Assembly (NCBI GenBank): GCA_902633985.1
Contig: CACPHV010000001.1
Span: 62,001-126,000 of the forward strand
Direction: 5' to 3'
Length of the DNA stretch: 64,000 bases
Source of the DNA: an uncultured Pelagibacteraceae bacterium
GTDB lineage: Bacteria > Pseudomonadota > Alphaproteobacteria > Pelagibacterales > Pelagibacteraceae
The position numbers were made by a program, and so were the translations under genes. Below, in pieces: positions 35,011 to 43,161 of this stretch. The stretch's first letter is position 1. Each line of letters begins with the position of its first letter. Below the pieces are notes generated by a model, which saw nothing but the letters and a program-made list of their open reading frames with translations, was not told the DNA's origin and made no database searches.

Positions 35011-35659
35011 CTTTAATTTTTATTTTTCTTTTAGCCCTGTCAGCAAGTTTAGGGTCATGAGTCACCATGATTAAAGAGGAATCCTCTTCTTTTACATATT
35101 TAAATAAAATATTTGCAATCATGTTAGAATTTTCAGTATCTAAGTTTCCTGTTGGTTCATCTGCTAAGATTAATTCAGGTTTCATTGCAATTGCCCTGGC
35201 GATTGCGACCCTTTGTTGTTCACCACCTGATAATTGACTTGGTAAATTATTAAAACGATGTTTCAAACCAAAACGATCTAATAAAATCTTTGCCTCTTTT
35301 TCTGGATTTTTAAAATTATTAAGTTCAAGAGTTAAAGCAACATTTTCAACTGCTGTGTAATTAGGAATTAAATAAAAAGACTGAAATATTATTCCAATAT
35401 TTTTCTTTCTTATCTCCGATACTTCGTCTTCACTAAGGCCTGTTATGTCTTGATCATTAAAAATTATTTTACCAGAGGTTGGTTTTTCTAAGCCTCCGAT
35501 TAACATTATTAAACTTGTTTTCCCTGAGCCACTTTCTCCAACTACTGAAACAGTTTCTTTTTTCTTAATATTTAAATTAATATTCTTTAAAACACTGATA
35601 CTATCTTTACCAGTTTGGTATTTGAGATTTATTTTTTTTAATTTAAGAAGAGCACTCAT
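34994..35659 (-). CDS. ABC transporter ATPase (YbbA/LolD type)
   Basis: The 221-residue ATPase has Walker A GESGSGKTS, signature LSGGEQQRVAIARAI, Walker B LILADEPTGNLD and switch His MVTHDPKLADRA, typical of the MacB/LolD/YbbA group. I start at the ATG reading MSALLKLKK, as in relatives. A further upstream ATG at 35707 would add 16 residues inside the divergent esterase gene. With the chosen start, its ATG and that of the esterase share the palindrome CATG at 35657-35660. Confidence 0.9.
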   Translation of the reverse strand: MSALLKLKKINLKYQTGKDSISVLKNINLNIKKKETVSVVGESGSGKTSLIMLIGGLEKPTSGKIIFNDQDITGLSEDEVSEIRKKNIGIIFQSFYLIPNYTAVENVALTLELNNFKNPEKEAKILLDRFGLKHRFNNLPSQLSGGEQQRVAIARAIAMKPELILADEPTGNLDTENSNMIANILFKYVKEEDSSLIMVTHDPKLADRAKRKIKIKDGKIK

Positions 35660-36269
35660 GAATAAAACTATATTTATTAAAATTTTGATATTCTTTCTAG
35701 TGCACATAAACGCAAGTGCAATAGAAAAGGTAGTTTTATTCGGTGATAGTTTGATGGCTGGTTATGGATTACCTAAAGAACATCATTTATCAATAGTTTT
35801 AGAAAATAATCTTAGGCAAGCTGGGTTAAATATTAAAGTCATTAATGGAAGTGTCTCAGGAAGCACATCGTCAGGTGGATTGAATAGAGCAGATTGGAGT
35901 TTATCAGAGCCAGGTATTGATTTAATTATTTTAGGATTAGGAGCCAATGATATGCTTAGAGGAATTCAACCAGAAGAGACGGAAAGAAATTTAGAACAAA
36001 TAATAAATGTTGCACAGAATAAAAAAATTAAAATTATTTTAGCTGGAATGGTTGCACCAACTACTCATGGATTTATTTATAAAAAAAAGTTTGACTCTAT
36101 TTACCCAAAGTTGTCGAAAAAGTATAATTTACCATTAATCCCATTTCTTCTTGAAGGTGTGGCACTTAATCCAAGTTTGAATCAACAAGATGGTATACAC
36201 CCTAATAAAGATGGAACAATTAAATTAAGTGAAACAATAAAAAAAAGTATTATTAATATAATTAATTAA
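35658..36269 (+). CDS. tesA: TesA-like arylesterase / lysophospholipase L1 (GDSL family)
   Basis: The 203-residue protein has a signal peptide (about residues 1-21, ending NASA) and the GDSL hydrolase motifs: block I VLFGDSLMAGYGL with the nucleophile Ser, block III LGANDMLRG, and block V DGIHPNKDGT with the catalytic Asp and His. TesA enzymes cleave acyl thioesters, lysophospholipids and aryl esters in the periplasm. Being head to head with a YbbA-type ATPase is the known order in many proteobacteria. The start shares CATG with the divergent gene. Confidence 0.92.
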   Translation: MNKTIFIKILIFFLVHINASAIEKVVLFGDSLMAGYGLPKEHHLSIVLENNLRQAGLNIKVINGSVSGSTSSGGLNRADWSLSEPGIDLIILGLGANDMLRGIQPEETERNLEQIINVAQNKKIKIILAGMVAPTTHGFIYKKKFDSIYPKLSKKYNLPLIPFLLEGVALNPSLNQQDGIHPNKDGTIKLSETIKKSIINIIN

Positions 36270-36725
36270 ATGAAAATTTTTCTATCAATATTTAGCTTAT
36301 TATGTTGCCTTAGTTTTGCTCAGGCTCAAAATACAAATATTACTTTAAATTCTGATTTAAACTTAAATTGTAAATTTGAAAAAGTAATTTTAAAAAATCC
36401 AGACCATAACTTTGAATCTTTCACAAAAGATCAAATTAAAAGAAAAGATATTAATAAGTTAATAATCGAGTCTAAATCACCAGATGTTCTAAATGTTAAA
36501 AATTTATCAGAATTTTTAAATAAAATTGATTTAGAGGTTAAAATTTCGAATAAGGATATATTTTTAATTCAAGCGTTCGATAAAGAGAGAAATTATTCTG
36601 AGTCTGCAGTCTATACTAGAAAAACAGGCGAACTTATTCACGAAATCACAACCAATATAAAACAAGAGGAAAAAGAAAAAGATATTTCTTTTTATAGTTG
36701 TAAAAATAACAACAAAGACACTTAA
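36270..36725 (+). CDS. Secreted hypothetical protein
   Basis: This 151-residue protein has a signal peptide (KIFLSIFSLLCCLSFAQA, cleavage before QNTN) and then a mixed, charged domain with two cysteines (CKF and YSC) that could form a disulfide. I recognise no family. It starts directly after the TesA stop, so it may be co-transcribed with it. A role in the envelope is likely from the signal peptide alone. Confidence 0.65.
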   Translation: MKIFLSIFSLLCCLSFAQAQNTNITLNSDLNLNCKFEKVILKNPDHNFESFTKDQIKRKDINKLIIESKSPDVLNVKNLSEFLNKIDLEVKISNKDIFLIQAFDKERNYSESAVYTRKTGELIHEITTNIKQEEKEKDISFYSCKNNNKDT

Positions 36726-36765
36726 GACCAAAGACTCTAATTCTAATATTTGATAATATTTCAAC

Positions 36766-37314
36766 GTGAAGAAATTATTCTTTGTAATTTTGGTTTATAT
36801 ATTTTCACAGTTTAGCTCTTTAGCAAATGAAAGGGATACTAGACTGAACCAATTGTTTAATGAGTTAAAAGCAAATAAATCGAAAGTAGCTTTTATAATT
36901 GAGCAAGAAATTTGGGCTTTATGGAGTACGCATCCAACAGATGAAAAACTTACTGCAAGATTAGAGGAAGGTTCTCAATTTGTAAGAGATCAAAACTATA
37001 TAAAAGCAAAAGATATTTTTACTGAAGTGATTAATCTTGATCAAAATTGGGCTGAGGCATGGAATAAAAGAGCAACAGTTCTTTATATGTTAGGGGAATT
37101 TGAAAAATCTCAAAATGATATAGATCAAGTATTAGCCTTAGAACAAAGACACTTTGGAGCTTTAGCAGGGCAGGGTTTAGTAAATATTCAGCTAAAGAAT
37201 TATGAAAAAGCAATAAGAAGTTATGAGCAAGCTCAAGAAATTTACCCTGCTATGAGATCACCAAAAATAATGATAAAGCAAATAGAAGAATTAATGAAAC
37301 AACAAACAATATAA
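36766..37314 (+). CDS. Secreted TPR-repeat protein
   Basis: The 182-residue protein begins with GTG and a signal peptide (KKLFFVILVYIFSQFSSLANE). Two to three tetratricopeptide repeats follow, with clear repeat residues in AKDIFTEVINLDQNWAEAWNKRATVLYMLGEF and NYEKAIRSYEQAQEIYPA (each shown in part). TPR domains bind partner proteins. The stop and next start overlap as TAATG, so it is coupled to the SRAP gene. Confidence 0.82.
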   Translation: MKKLFFVILVYIFSQFSSLANERDTRLNQLFNELKANKSKVAFIIEQEIWALWSTHPTDEKLTARLEEGSQFVRDQNYIKAKDIFTEVINLDQNWAEAWNKRATVLYMLGEFEKSQNDIDQVLALEQRHFGALAGQGLVNIQLKNYEKAIRSYEQAQEIYPAMRSPKIMIKQIEELMKQQTI

Positions 37315-37934
37315 TGTGTGGAAGATACGTATTAAAAAACCCCGTATCAAAAACAAATAAATTAGTAAAATCTGCAATTCAGGTTGAAGATTTTGAAAAC
37401 TATAACGCTCATCCATATCAAAAACTGCCTGTAATAAAAAAATATAAAAATGGAAATACTTTAGAAAATCTACAATGGGGTTTAGTTCCAGGATGGGCTA
37501 AAGACAAAGATTTTAAAGCTTTGATTAATGCAAGACTTGAGACCATTGATGAAAAAGTTTCATTTAAAAAATTGATAAAAAACAACCGATGTGTTGCAGT
37601 TGCAGATGGTTTTTATGAGTGGAAAAGAGAAGAAAAAGAGAAAACCCCTCATTATTTTACCCGTGAAGATACTAACCCTATTTATTTTGCTGGCATCTTT
37701 GAAAATGATCAGTTCTGTTTGATTACAGAGGAAGCAAAAGAAAATATAAATGAAATTCATCACAGACAACCAGTTATTTTAAATCAAGCTGATATTAATC
37801 GTTATTTAAATTTAGAATTACAAGGTTCTACATTTTTAAAGGAACGTAAAATTCCTAATTTAATTTTTCATGAAGTTTCAAAAGATGTTAATAAGCCTAC
37901 AAATAATAGCGCATCCTTAATTCAAAAAGTTTAA
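37314..37934 (+). CDS. SRAP (YedK/HMCES)-family protein
   Basis: The 206-residue protein matches the SOS-response-associated peptidase family, which crosslinks to abasic sites in single-stranded DNA. The catalytic Cys2 is exposed by removal of Met1 (MCGRY). NARLETI holds the conserved Asn, ADGFYEWKR the Glu, and IHHRQPVIL the His. WGLVPGWAKD is also family-typical. It would protect replication forks from abasic-site breakage. It is translated by a TAATG overlap after the TPR gene. Confidence 0.92.
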   Translation: MCGRYVLKNPVSKTNKLVKSAIQVEDFENYNAHPYQKLPVIKKYKNGNTLENLQWGLVPGWAKDKDFKALINARLETIDEKVSFKKLIKNNRCVAVADGFYEWKREEKEKTPHYFTREDTNPIYFAGIFENDQFCLITEEAKENINEIHHRQPVILNQADINRYLNLELQGSTFLKERKIPNLIFHEVSKDVNKPTNNSASLIQKV

Positions 37935-38420
37935 TTAGTCTCTAAAATTAACAAAATTAATTGGAAGCCCAATATCAATTGTTTTGATTGCGGAAATAGC
38001 TTCTTGAAGGTTATCTTTTTTTTTTCCATCTACTCTTAATTCATCGCCTTGGATTTTAATTTGAATTTTAAGTTTAAGTTTTTTAATGTCAGCAATAACT
38101 TTTTTAGCATTTTCTTGGCTAATTCCCTCTTTTAATTCACTGACTTGTCTAATAGATCCTCCTGACGCTCCTTCAGAGCTTTTAACCTCTAAAACTCTTG
38201 GGTCTACTTTTCTTCTAACTAAATGGGTTTGTAATAATTCATTTACTTGCTTTAATTTTAATTCATCAGGTGCATTTGTAGTAACCATTTTATCTTTTCG
38301 TTCAATTGAAATATTAAGCCCTTTAAAGTCATAACGATTACAGATTTCTCTCAAACAATTAGCTAGAGCATTATCAAATTCTTGATAATTTATTTTACTA
38401 ATCACATCAAATGAAGGCAT
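37935..38420 (-). CDS. yajQ: YajQ-family nucleotide-binding protein
   Basis: The 161-residue protein matches YajQ/UPF0234 throughout: SFDVISKINYQEFDNALANC at the start, RYDFKGLNISIERKD, and the late ELRVDGKKKDNLQEAI. It consists of two ferredoxin-like (KH-like) folds. Members bind RNA or cyclic di-GMP in other bacteria, but the physiological role is uncertain. It converges with the SRAP gene with no gap and diverges from RseP across 111 bases. Confidence 0.92.
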   Translation of the reverse strand: MPSFDVISKINYQEFDNALANCLREICNRYDFKGLNISIERKDKMVTTNAPDELKLKQVNELLQTHLVRRKVDPRVLEVKSSEGASGGSIRQVSELKEGISQENAKKVIADIKKLKLKIQIKIQGDELRVDGKKKDNLQEAISAIKTIDIGLPINFVNFRD

Positions 38421-38531
38421 GTAAATATTATACAGTATTAATGATCAAAATTTAAACTAAAATATAAAATCTACCAATAATAAGGCATTTTAGCTTATTG
38501 AGTTAATTATAAATATAAATATATTTAAAGT

Positions 38532-39644
38532 ATGTTTACTTATATTATTCCATTTTTAATACTTATCTTAGTAGTTGTTTTTATACATGAATATGGACAC
38601 TACTATTTTGCAAGAAAATATGGAGTAGGTGTCACAGATTTTTCAATTGGTTTTGGTAAAGAATTATTTGGTTGGAATGATAAATCAGGCACAAGGTGGA
38701 AAATATGTGCAATTCCTTTAGGTGGATATGTAAAATTTTTTGGAGACAGAAATGTTTATTCACAAGCTGATCATCAAGAAATTTTAGAAAAATATAATGA
38801 GGAAGAAAGAAACAAACTATTTACATTAAAACCTTTGTACCAAAGGGCATTGATAGTATTTGGAGGACCTTTAGCTAATTTTTTGTTAGCTTTAATAATA
38901 TTTTTTTGTCTTTATACCTTTGTTGGTAAAGATTTTACCCCTGCAGTAATAAGTGAGGTTCAAAAAGATAGTCCTGCAATGGTAGGAGGGCTAAAAGCTG
39001 AGGATATAATTTTAGAAATAGATGGAAATGAAGTTAAAAGTATTATGGAAGTTTCTAAATTTATAACTTTATCTACCGGTGACTTTATAGATTTTAAAGT
39101 TAAGCGTTCCTATGATGAATTATTATTAAAAGTTAAACCCAATATTGTTGAAGGTGATGATGGATTAGGGAACAAAATTAACAAAAGAATGGTTGGTATA
39201 AAATTATCCGCTTATAATGATAAAATTAATCATGTGAAATTAGGACCTGCAAAAGCATTATATCACGCGGCAAATGAAGTTTATTTTGTGAGCGTTTCCT
39301 CACTAAAATACATAGGAGGAATGATTTTAGGTAAAGCGGACACCTCTCAATTGGGAGGCCCAATAAGAATTGCTAAAATTTCTGGACAAGTTGCAACGTT
39401 TGGGGTTTTGGCTTTCATTAGTATGATGGCTTATATTTCAATAAGCTTAGGACTTATTAATCTATTTCCAATACCAATGTTAGATGGAGGACATTTAATG
39501 TTTTATGCATTTGAGAAAGTTTTAGGCAGGCCTTTGTCTCAAAAAACTCAAGAAGGTTTTTTTCGAATCGGATTGTTTTTGTTGCTATCATTGATGTTTT
39601 TCACCACATTCAATGATCTAAAAGACTTAGGTTTATTTAGATAA
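38532..39644 (+). CDS. rseP: RseP-type site-2 zinc metalloprotease
   Basis: The 370-residue membrane protease has the zinc motif HEYGH near residue 20 inside the first helix. A single PDZ domain (about residues 120-200, with GGLKAEDIILEIDGNEV) lies between helices, and the second active-site block NLFPIPMLDGGHL is near residue 310. It cleaves membrane-spanning anti-sigma or signal-peptide substrates. E. coli RseP has two PDZ domains; this form has one, as in many alphaproteobacteria. The usual neighbours bamA or dxr are absent here. Confidence 0.92.
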   Translation: MFTYIIPFLILILVVVFIHEYGHYYFARKYGVGVTDFSIGFGKELFGWNDKSGTRWKICAIPLGGYVKFFGDRNVYSQADHQEILEKYNEEERNKLFTLKPLYQRALIVFGGPLANFLLALIIFFCLYTFVGKDFTPAVISEVQKDSPAMVGGLKAEDIILEIDGNEVKSIMEVSKFITLSTGDFIDFKVKRSYDELLLKVKPNIVEGDDGLGNKINKRMVGIKLSAYNDKINHVKLGPAKALYHAANEVYFVSVSSLKYIGGMILGKADTSQLGGPIRIAKISGQVATFGVLAFISMMAYISISLGLINLFPIPMLDGGHLMFYAFEKVLGRPLSQKTQEGFFRIGLFLLLSLMFFTTFNDLKDLGLFR

Positions 39645-39801
39645 TTCACATCTTTGAAAGTTAAAAAAAGTCAATAAAACCAACATTTATTTATGTTTTT
39701 ACAATATATTGTGTGTTTTAAAAAACGAAACACTAAAAAAAAGCTTGATTTATCAACGTTTATGACAAGTATAAATATTAATCAACAAAACCGGAGCTAA
39801 A

Positions 39802-40077
39802 ATGAACAAAAAACAACTAATTGCTAAGCTTTCTGGCTCATTAAATTTGAGCAAAGCAGATGCTGAGCGAACTTTTGATACAATTACCAACACTATTTTA
39901 GATGCTCTAAAAGGTGATGATTCAGTAAAAATTGCTGGATTTGGTACGTACAAAGTAGCTAAGAGAAAAGCAAGAGTTGGAAGAAATCCAAGAACAGGTG
40001 AACAGATACAAATCGCTGCTTCTCAAAAGGTAAAATTCTTACCAGCTAAAGCTTTAAAAGAAGTATTCAACAGATAA
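39802..40077 (+). CDS. hup: HU-family DNA-binding protein
   Basis: This 91-residue histone-like protein has the HU/IHF signature GRNPRTGEQIQIAASQKVKF (about residues 63-82) on the DNA-binding arm, with the Pro that intercalates in RNPRTG. The dimerisation helices lie in the N-terminal half. It would compact and bend chromosomal DNA. The 157-base gap upstream holds a possible promoter (TTGATT at 39745 and TATAAA at 39770, spacing 19), and a clean Shine-Dalgarno GGAG precedes the ATG. Confidence 0.94.
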   Translation: MNKKQLIAKLSGSLNLSKADAERTFDTITNTILDALKGDDSVKIAGFGTYKVAKRKARVGRNPRTGEQIQIAASQKVKFLPAKALKEVFNR

Positions 40078-40087
40078 TATTTTTTTT

Positions 40088-40124
40088 AACAGCCCTCACG
40101 TTTTAAAAACACGTTAGGGCTGTT
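40088..40124 (+). terminator. Terminator-like hairpin after hup
   Basis: A 9-bp stem AACAGCCCT/AGGGCTGTT encloses a second ACGT/ACGT pair. It lies ten bases after the hup stop. The sequence after the stem is ACTATATG, not a T-run, and seven Ts precede it instead, so termination could be weak, factor-dependent, or the structure may protect the 3' end. Confidence 0.55.
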
Positions 40125-40128
40125 ACTA

Positions 40129-40145
40129 TATGCAAAAAATGCATA
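40129..40145 (+). promoter_or_regulatory. Inverted repeat upstream of amt, candidate activator site
   Basis: A perfect dyad TATGCA-AAAAA-TGCATA lies about 57-73 bases upstream of the predicted amt transcription start. The distance and dyad form suit binding of a dimeric activator such as an NtrC/NtrX-class nitrogen regulator. Matching that regulator's motif is inference only. Confidence 0.45.
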
Positions 40146-40165
40146 GCCACTTTTCCTAATCAGCG

Positions 40166-40194
40166 TTACTTTTAAATTTTATTAAAACTATAAG
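40166..40194 (+). promoter_or_regulatory. Predicted sigma-70 promoter of amt
   Basis: TTACTT at 40166-40171 and TATAAG at 40189-40194 are separated by exactly 17 bases, predicting transcription start near 40201. The ribosome site GGAGG precedes the amt ATG at 40221. No sigma-54 -24/-12 pattern (GG/GC) is seen. Confidence 0.5.
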
Positions 40195-40220
40195 ACACTA
40201 CTTAAACAAGTGGAGGTCTT

Positions 40221-41522
40221 ATGACTAAATTTATAAAAAAAGTGTCCGCACCAGTTCTTAGTTTGATATTTTTATTAAACATGAGTAGTGCGGGAATGGC
40301 AGAGACAACAGTTTCTGCTGAAGTTCAAGCTATATTCAATTCACTACTATTTTTAATGTGTGGTTTCATGGTCATGTTCATGGCAGCAGGTTTTGCGATG
40401 CTAGAATCTGGAATGGTAACTTCTAAAAGCGTTTCTGTAATTTGTGCAAAGAACATTGGTCTTTACTCAATTGCTGGAATTATGTTTTGGTTATTTGGAT
40501 ATAATTTAGCGTACGGAATACCAGAAGGTGGATATATAGGAACATTCACACCATGGTCAGATGCAAGTTCAGTTGACACCGGATACGCCGATGGATCTGA
40601 TTGGTATTTTCAAATGGTTTTTTGCGCAACAACAGTTTCAATTTGTTCAGGAGCTATGGCTGAAAGAGTGAAACTTTGGCCTTTCTTTCTTTTTGCAGCT
40701 ATCTTATCTGGAATTATTTATCCAATTGTTATGGGTTGGCAATGGGGTGGAGGCTGGTTAGCAGAACTAGGCTTCTCTGATTTTGCCGGTTCAACATTAG
40801 TCCACTCGACAGGTGGTGCAGCTGCTTTAGCAGGTATTATGTTGTTAGGCGCTAGATATGGAAGATTTGGTAGCAAAGGTGAAGCGAAAGCTATTAAACC
40901 ATTTGCAGCTTCTTCTATTCCACTAGTAACAGTTGGAGTATTCATTCTATGGCTAGGTTGGTTTGGATTCAATGGCGGATCTCAACTAGCTATTGGAACA
41001 TTTGATGATGCTGTCGCTGTATCAAGTATTTTTATAAACACTAATCTGGCTGCCGCTGGTGGAGTAATGGCCGCTGCAATAATTACAAGATTAATGTTTG
41101 GTAAAACTGACGTTATTCAAATGTTAAACGGAGCAATTGGTGGTCTTGTAGCTGTAACAGCTGAACCATTAGCACCTTCGCCTTTAGCAGCTATTTTCAT
41201 TGGAGCTGTTGGTGGTTTAATAGTTGTGTTTGGAACAAAATTACTATTTAGTTTCAAACTTGACGATGTTGTAGGTGCAATCCCAGCTCACATGTTTGCT
41301 GGAATATGGGGAACATTGGCAGTGCCATTAACAAACGCTGATGCATCGTTTAGTGCACAATTAATTGGTGTGCTATCAATTAACATTTTTGTATTTGTGG
41401 TGTCATACATTGTGTTTTCAATTATGAAAGCTACATTTGGAATTAGGCTAAGTAAAGAGGCTGAGGCCAAAGGTACTGACGTAACAGAAACAGGAGTAAT
41501 AGCATACGCAATACGAGACTAA
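40221..41522 (+). CDS. amt: Ammonium transporter (Amt family)
   Basis: The 433-residue protein has a signal-like N-terminus and 11 predicted helices. Family motifs include the first-helix region FMVMFMAAGFAMLESGMV, DWYFQMVFCATTVSICSGAMAERVKL (broken into adjacent parts) and STGGAAALAGIMLLGAR, with pore histidines in FAGSTLVHSTGG and AIPAHMFAGIWG. It imports ammonium with high affinity under nitrogen scarcity. No glnK lies next to it, unlike the common amtB-glnK pair. Its C-terminus ends in a short cytoplasmic tail. Confidence 0.95.
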   Translation: MTKFIKKVSAPVLSLIFLLNMSSAGMAETTVSAEVQAIFNSLLFLMCGFMVMFMAAGFAMLESGMVTSKSVSVICAKNIGLYSIAGIMFWLFGYNLAYGIPEGGYIGTFTPWSDASSVDTGYADGSDWYFQMVFCATTVSICSGAMAERVKLWPFFLFAAILSGIIYPIVMGWQWGGGWLAELGFSDFAGSTLVHSTGGAAALAGIMLLGARYGRFGSKGEAKAIKPFAASSIPLVTVGVFILWLGWFGFNGGSQLAIGTFDDAVAVSSIFINTNLAAAGGVMAAAIITRLMFGKTDVIQMLNGAIGGLVAVTAEPLAPSPLAAIFIGAVGGLIVVFGTKLLFSFKLDDVVGAIPAHMFAGIWGTLAVPLTNADASFSAQLIGVLSINIFVFVVSYIVFSIMKATFGIRLSKEAEAKGTDVTETGVIAYAIRD

Positions 41523-41535
41523 TTGCATGTAATAT

Positions 41536-41580
41536 AGAGGCTCTTCGATCTCCATGTCGTTATCTCATTGAAGAGCCTCT
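41536..41580 (+). other. Perfect 11-bp stem-loop in the amt 3' region
   Basis: AGAGGCTCTTC and GAAGAGCCTCT are exact reverse complements with a 23-base loop. There is no T-tract right after the stem. It could be an mRNA 3'-end stabiliser, part of a small RNA that ends at the terminator 40 bases downstream, or a first weak terminator. Confidence 0.6.
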
Positions 41581-41610
41581 AAAAGAATTAACTATAATCT
41601 CTCTCTCTAG

Positions 41611-41653
41611 TTAGTTAACTAAAGGCCCCAGAAATGGGGCCTTTTATTTTTTT
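41611..41653 (+). terminator. Bidirectional terminator between amt and bcp
   Basis: A 9-bp stem AAAGGCCCC/GGGGCCTTT with a six-base loop (41621-41644) is followed by TATTTTTTT. A 12-base palindrome TTAGTTAACTAA overlaps its 5' edge. It sits between convergent amt and the peroxiredoxin gene, and its T-run covers the bcp stop codon. Confidence 0.88.
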
Positions 41654-42117
41654 ACAATATTTTGAAGAGTTTCTAATACTTCTTTAGCATGATCTTTAAC
41701 TTTAACATTATCCCAAACCTTAAGTATTTTACCTTTTTTATCTATTAAATAAGTTGTTCTAATAATTCCCATAAATTCACGACCCATAAATTTTTTCTTT
41801 CCCCAAACTTTATATTTTTTAAGAACTTTTATTTCTTCGTCAGCAAGTAAATCAAACTTAATTTTGTATTTATCTTTAAATTTGTCATGACTCTTTAAAT
41901 TATCTTTTGATACTCCATATATCTCACAGTCTAATTTTTTAAATTTAGAAAAAAATTTGTTAAAGTCATTCGTTTCGATAGTGCATCCCGGTGTATCGTC
42001 TTTTGGATAAAAATATAAAACCAGATATTTACCAATTGAGTTTTTTAATGAATATTTACCAACCGAAGTTGCAGGAATTTCAAAACCTGGTGCTTTAGAG
42101 TTTATTTTTAATGTCAT
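41644..42117 (-). CDS. bcp: Thioredoxin-dependent peroxiredoxin (BCP/PrxQ)
   Basis: The 157-residue protein is a PrxQ-type peroxidase with the conserved block YFYPKDDTPGCTIETNDF, where the Cys near residue 45 attacks peroxide. The resolving Cys of the five-residue-spaced pair (C-x4-C) is not present, as position 50 is Asn; another Cys (DCEIYGVSKD) is further on and could resolve. Arg in IRTTYLIDKKGKI completes the active site. It reduces hydrogen and organic peroxides using thioredoxin. It overlaps the upstream glycosyltransferase-like gene by four bases (ATGA). Confidence 0.9.
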   Translation of the reverse strand: MTLKINSKAPGFEIPATSVGKYSLKNSIGKYLVLYFYPKDDTPGCTIETNDFNKFFSKFKKLDCEIYGVSKDNLKSHDKFKDKYKIKFDLLADEEIKVLKKYKVWGKKKFMGREFMGIIRTTYLIDKKGKILKVWDNVKVKDHAKEVLETLQNIVKK

Positions 42118-43142
42118 ATTTTATTCTCTTTCCATAATTTTTCATAATCTATTAAAGGTGATAAACCATATATTGAATTAATATTAGTAAAATGAACTGC
42201 TAAAGCAGGCATTGGACTGATACATAATTCTTTTTTATATATATCATGAAATGGTTTTTCAAAAGGATAGTGTTCAAATTCACAAGCACTAATAAATTTT
42301 TTAAAATGTTTATTAATGAGTTTTTTGCTAGTTAAAAAAGTACATAATGATTCCTTTATAGATCTCCAGTGATAGTTATTACCTAGAATTATTTTAGAAA
42401 CTTCTAATTTATTATAAAGATATGGATAGTCAGCAGGACACATAATTAATTCTTTACCTATTTGTGAAGAAATCCTTTCATAAGAAAGGATCATTTCCTC
42501 TATAGCATCTCTCTTATGTAAGTAATCATCCTCTACAAAATAAACTAAATCATCACAGTTTTTTCCAATATTAAGTGATTGATTAATATTAGACATATTT
42601 GAAATTTGATTATACGTAACTTTATTTCCTTGTTGATTAATTTTTTTAATTTTCTTTTTATAAAAATTTATATTTAAATTATGAATTTCACTTTTAAAAA
42701 ACTGTTTTTTTAAAAGTTTTTTAAATTTTTCAATAACTTTAGGATTAGAGTTATGATCAATTATAGTAAGTTTGACTTTGATGTTTTTAAATATTTTTTT
42801 ATTATTATTGATTGAATTAATAAGTGATTTTAATGTTTTTAAAGAATAATCTTCTTTATTTGATTTAAATATCCTTTTCTTTGATTGAGTTAGCATGTTA
42901 ACTGAGGCACATGTTCTTAAAATTATATCTAGTGATTTAATCGGTCTTTTTATTTTAATTCTTCCCATTGGTAGCACAAGAGACTGTATTCCTAAATTGG
43001 ATAAGTTTTTTGATCCCTTTTTATTAGTTGTAGGAAAACTAAAATCACCTTGATCGACTATTTCATAATCAAAAAACCTACAAATTTTTATAAAAAGTTT
43101 TTTAAAAAAACTCGATTTTCTTGTTTTATTTTGAACTTTCAT
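42114..43142 (-). CDS. Putative glycosyltransferase-like protein
   Basis: This 342-residue, lysine-rich protein has alternating strands and helices of a GT-A nucleotide-sugar fold. IKSLDIILRTCA is an N-terminal strand, KLTIIDHNSNPKVIEKF resembles the nucleotide-binding strand, and DDLVYFVEDDYLHKRDAIEEM has a DD pair that could be the metal-binding DxD. C-terminal HYPFEKPFHDIY is not diagnostic. The call is from pattern and not from a recognised family. It is coupled to bcp downstream and diverges from the rhodanese gene. Confidence 0.55.
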   Translation of the reverse strand: MKVQNKTRKSSFFKKLFIKICRFFDYEIVDQGDFSFPTTNKKGSKNLSNLGIQSLVLPMGRIKIKRPIKSLDIILRTCASVNMLTQSKKRIFKSNKEDYSLKTLKSLINSINNNKKIFKNIKVKLTIIDHNSNPKVIEKFKKLLKKQFFKSEIHNLNINFYKKKIKKINQQGNKVTYNQISNMSNINQSLNIGKNCDDLVYFVEDDYLHKRDAIEEMILSYERISSQIGKELIMCPADYPYLYNKLEVSKIILGNNYHWRSIKESLCTFLTSKKLINKHFKKFISACEFEHYPFEKPFHDIYKKELCISPMPALAVHFTNINSIYGLSPLIDYEKLWKENKI

Positions 43143-43161
43143 AAGCTAGAAATAATTAATT

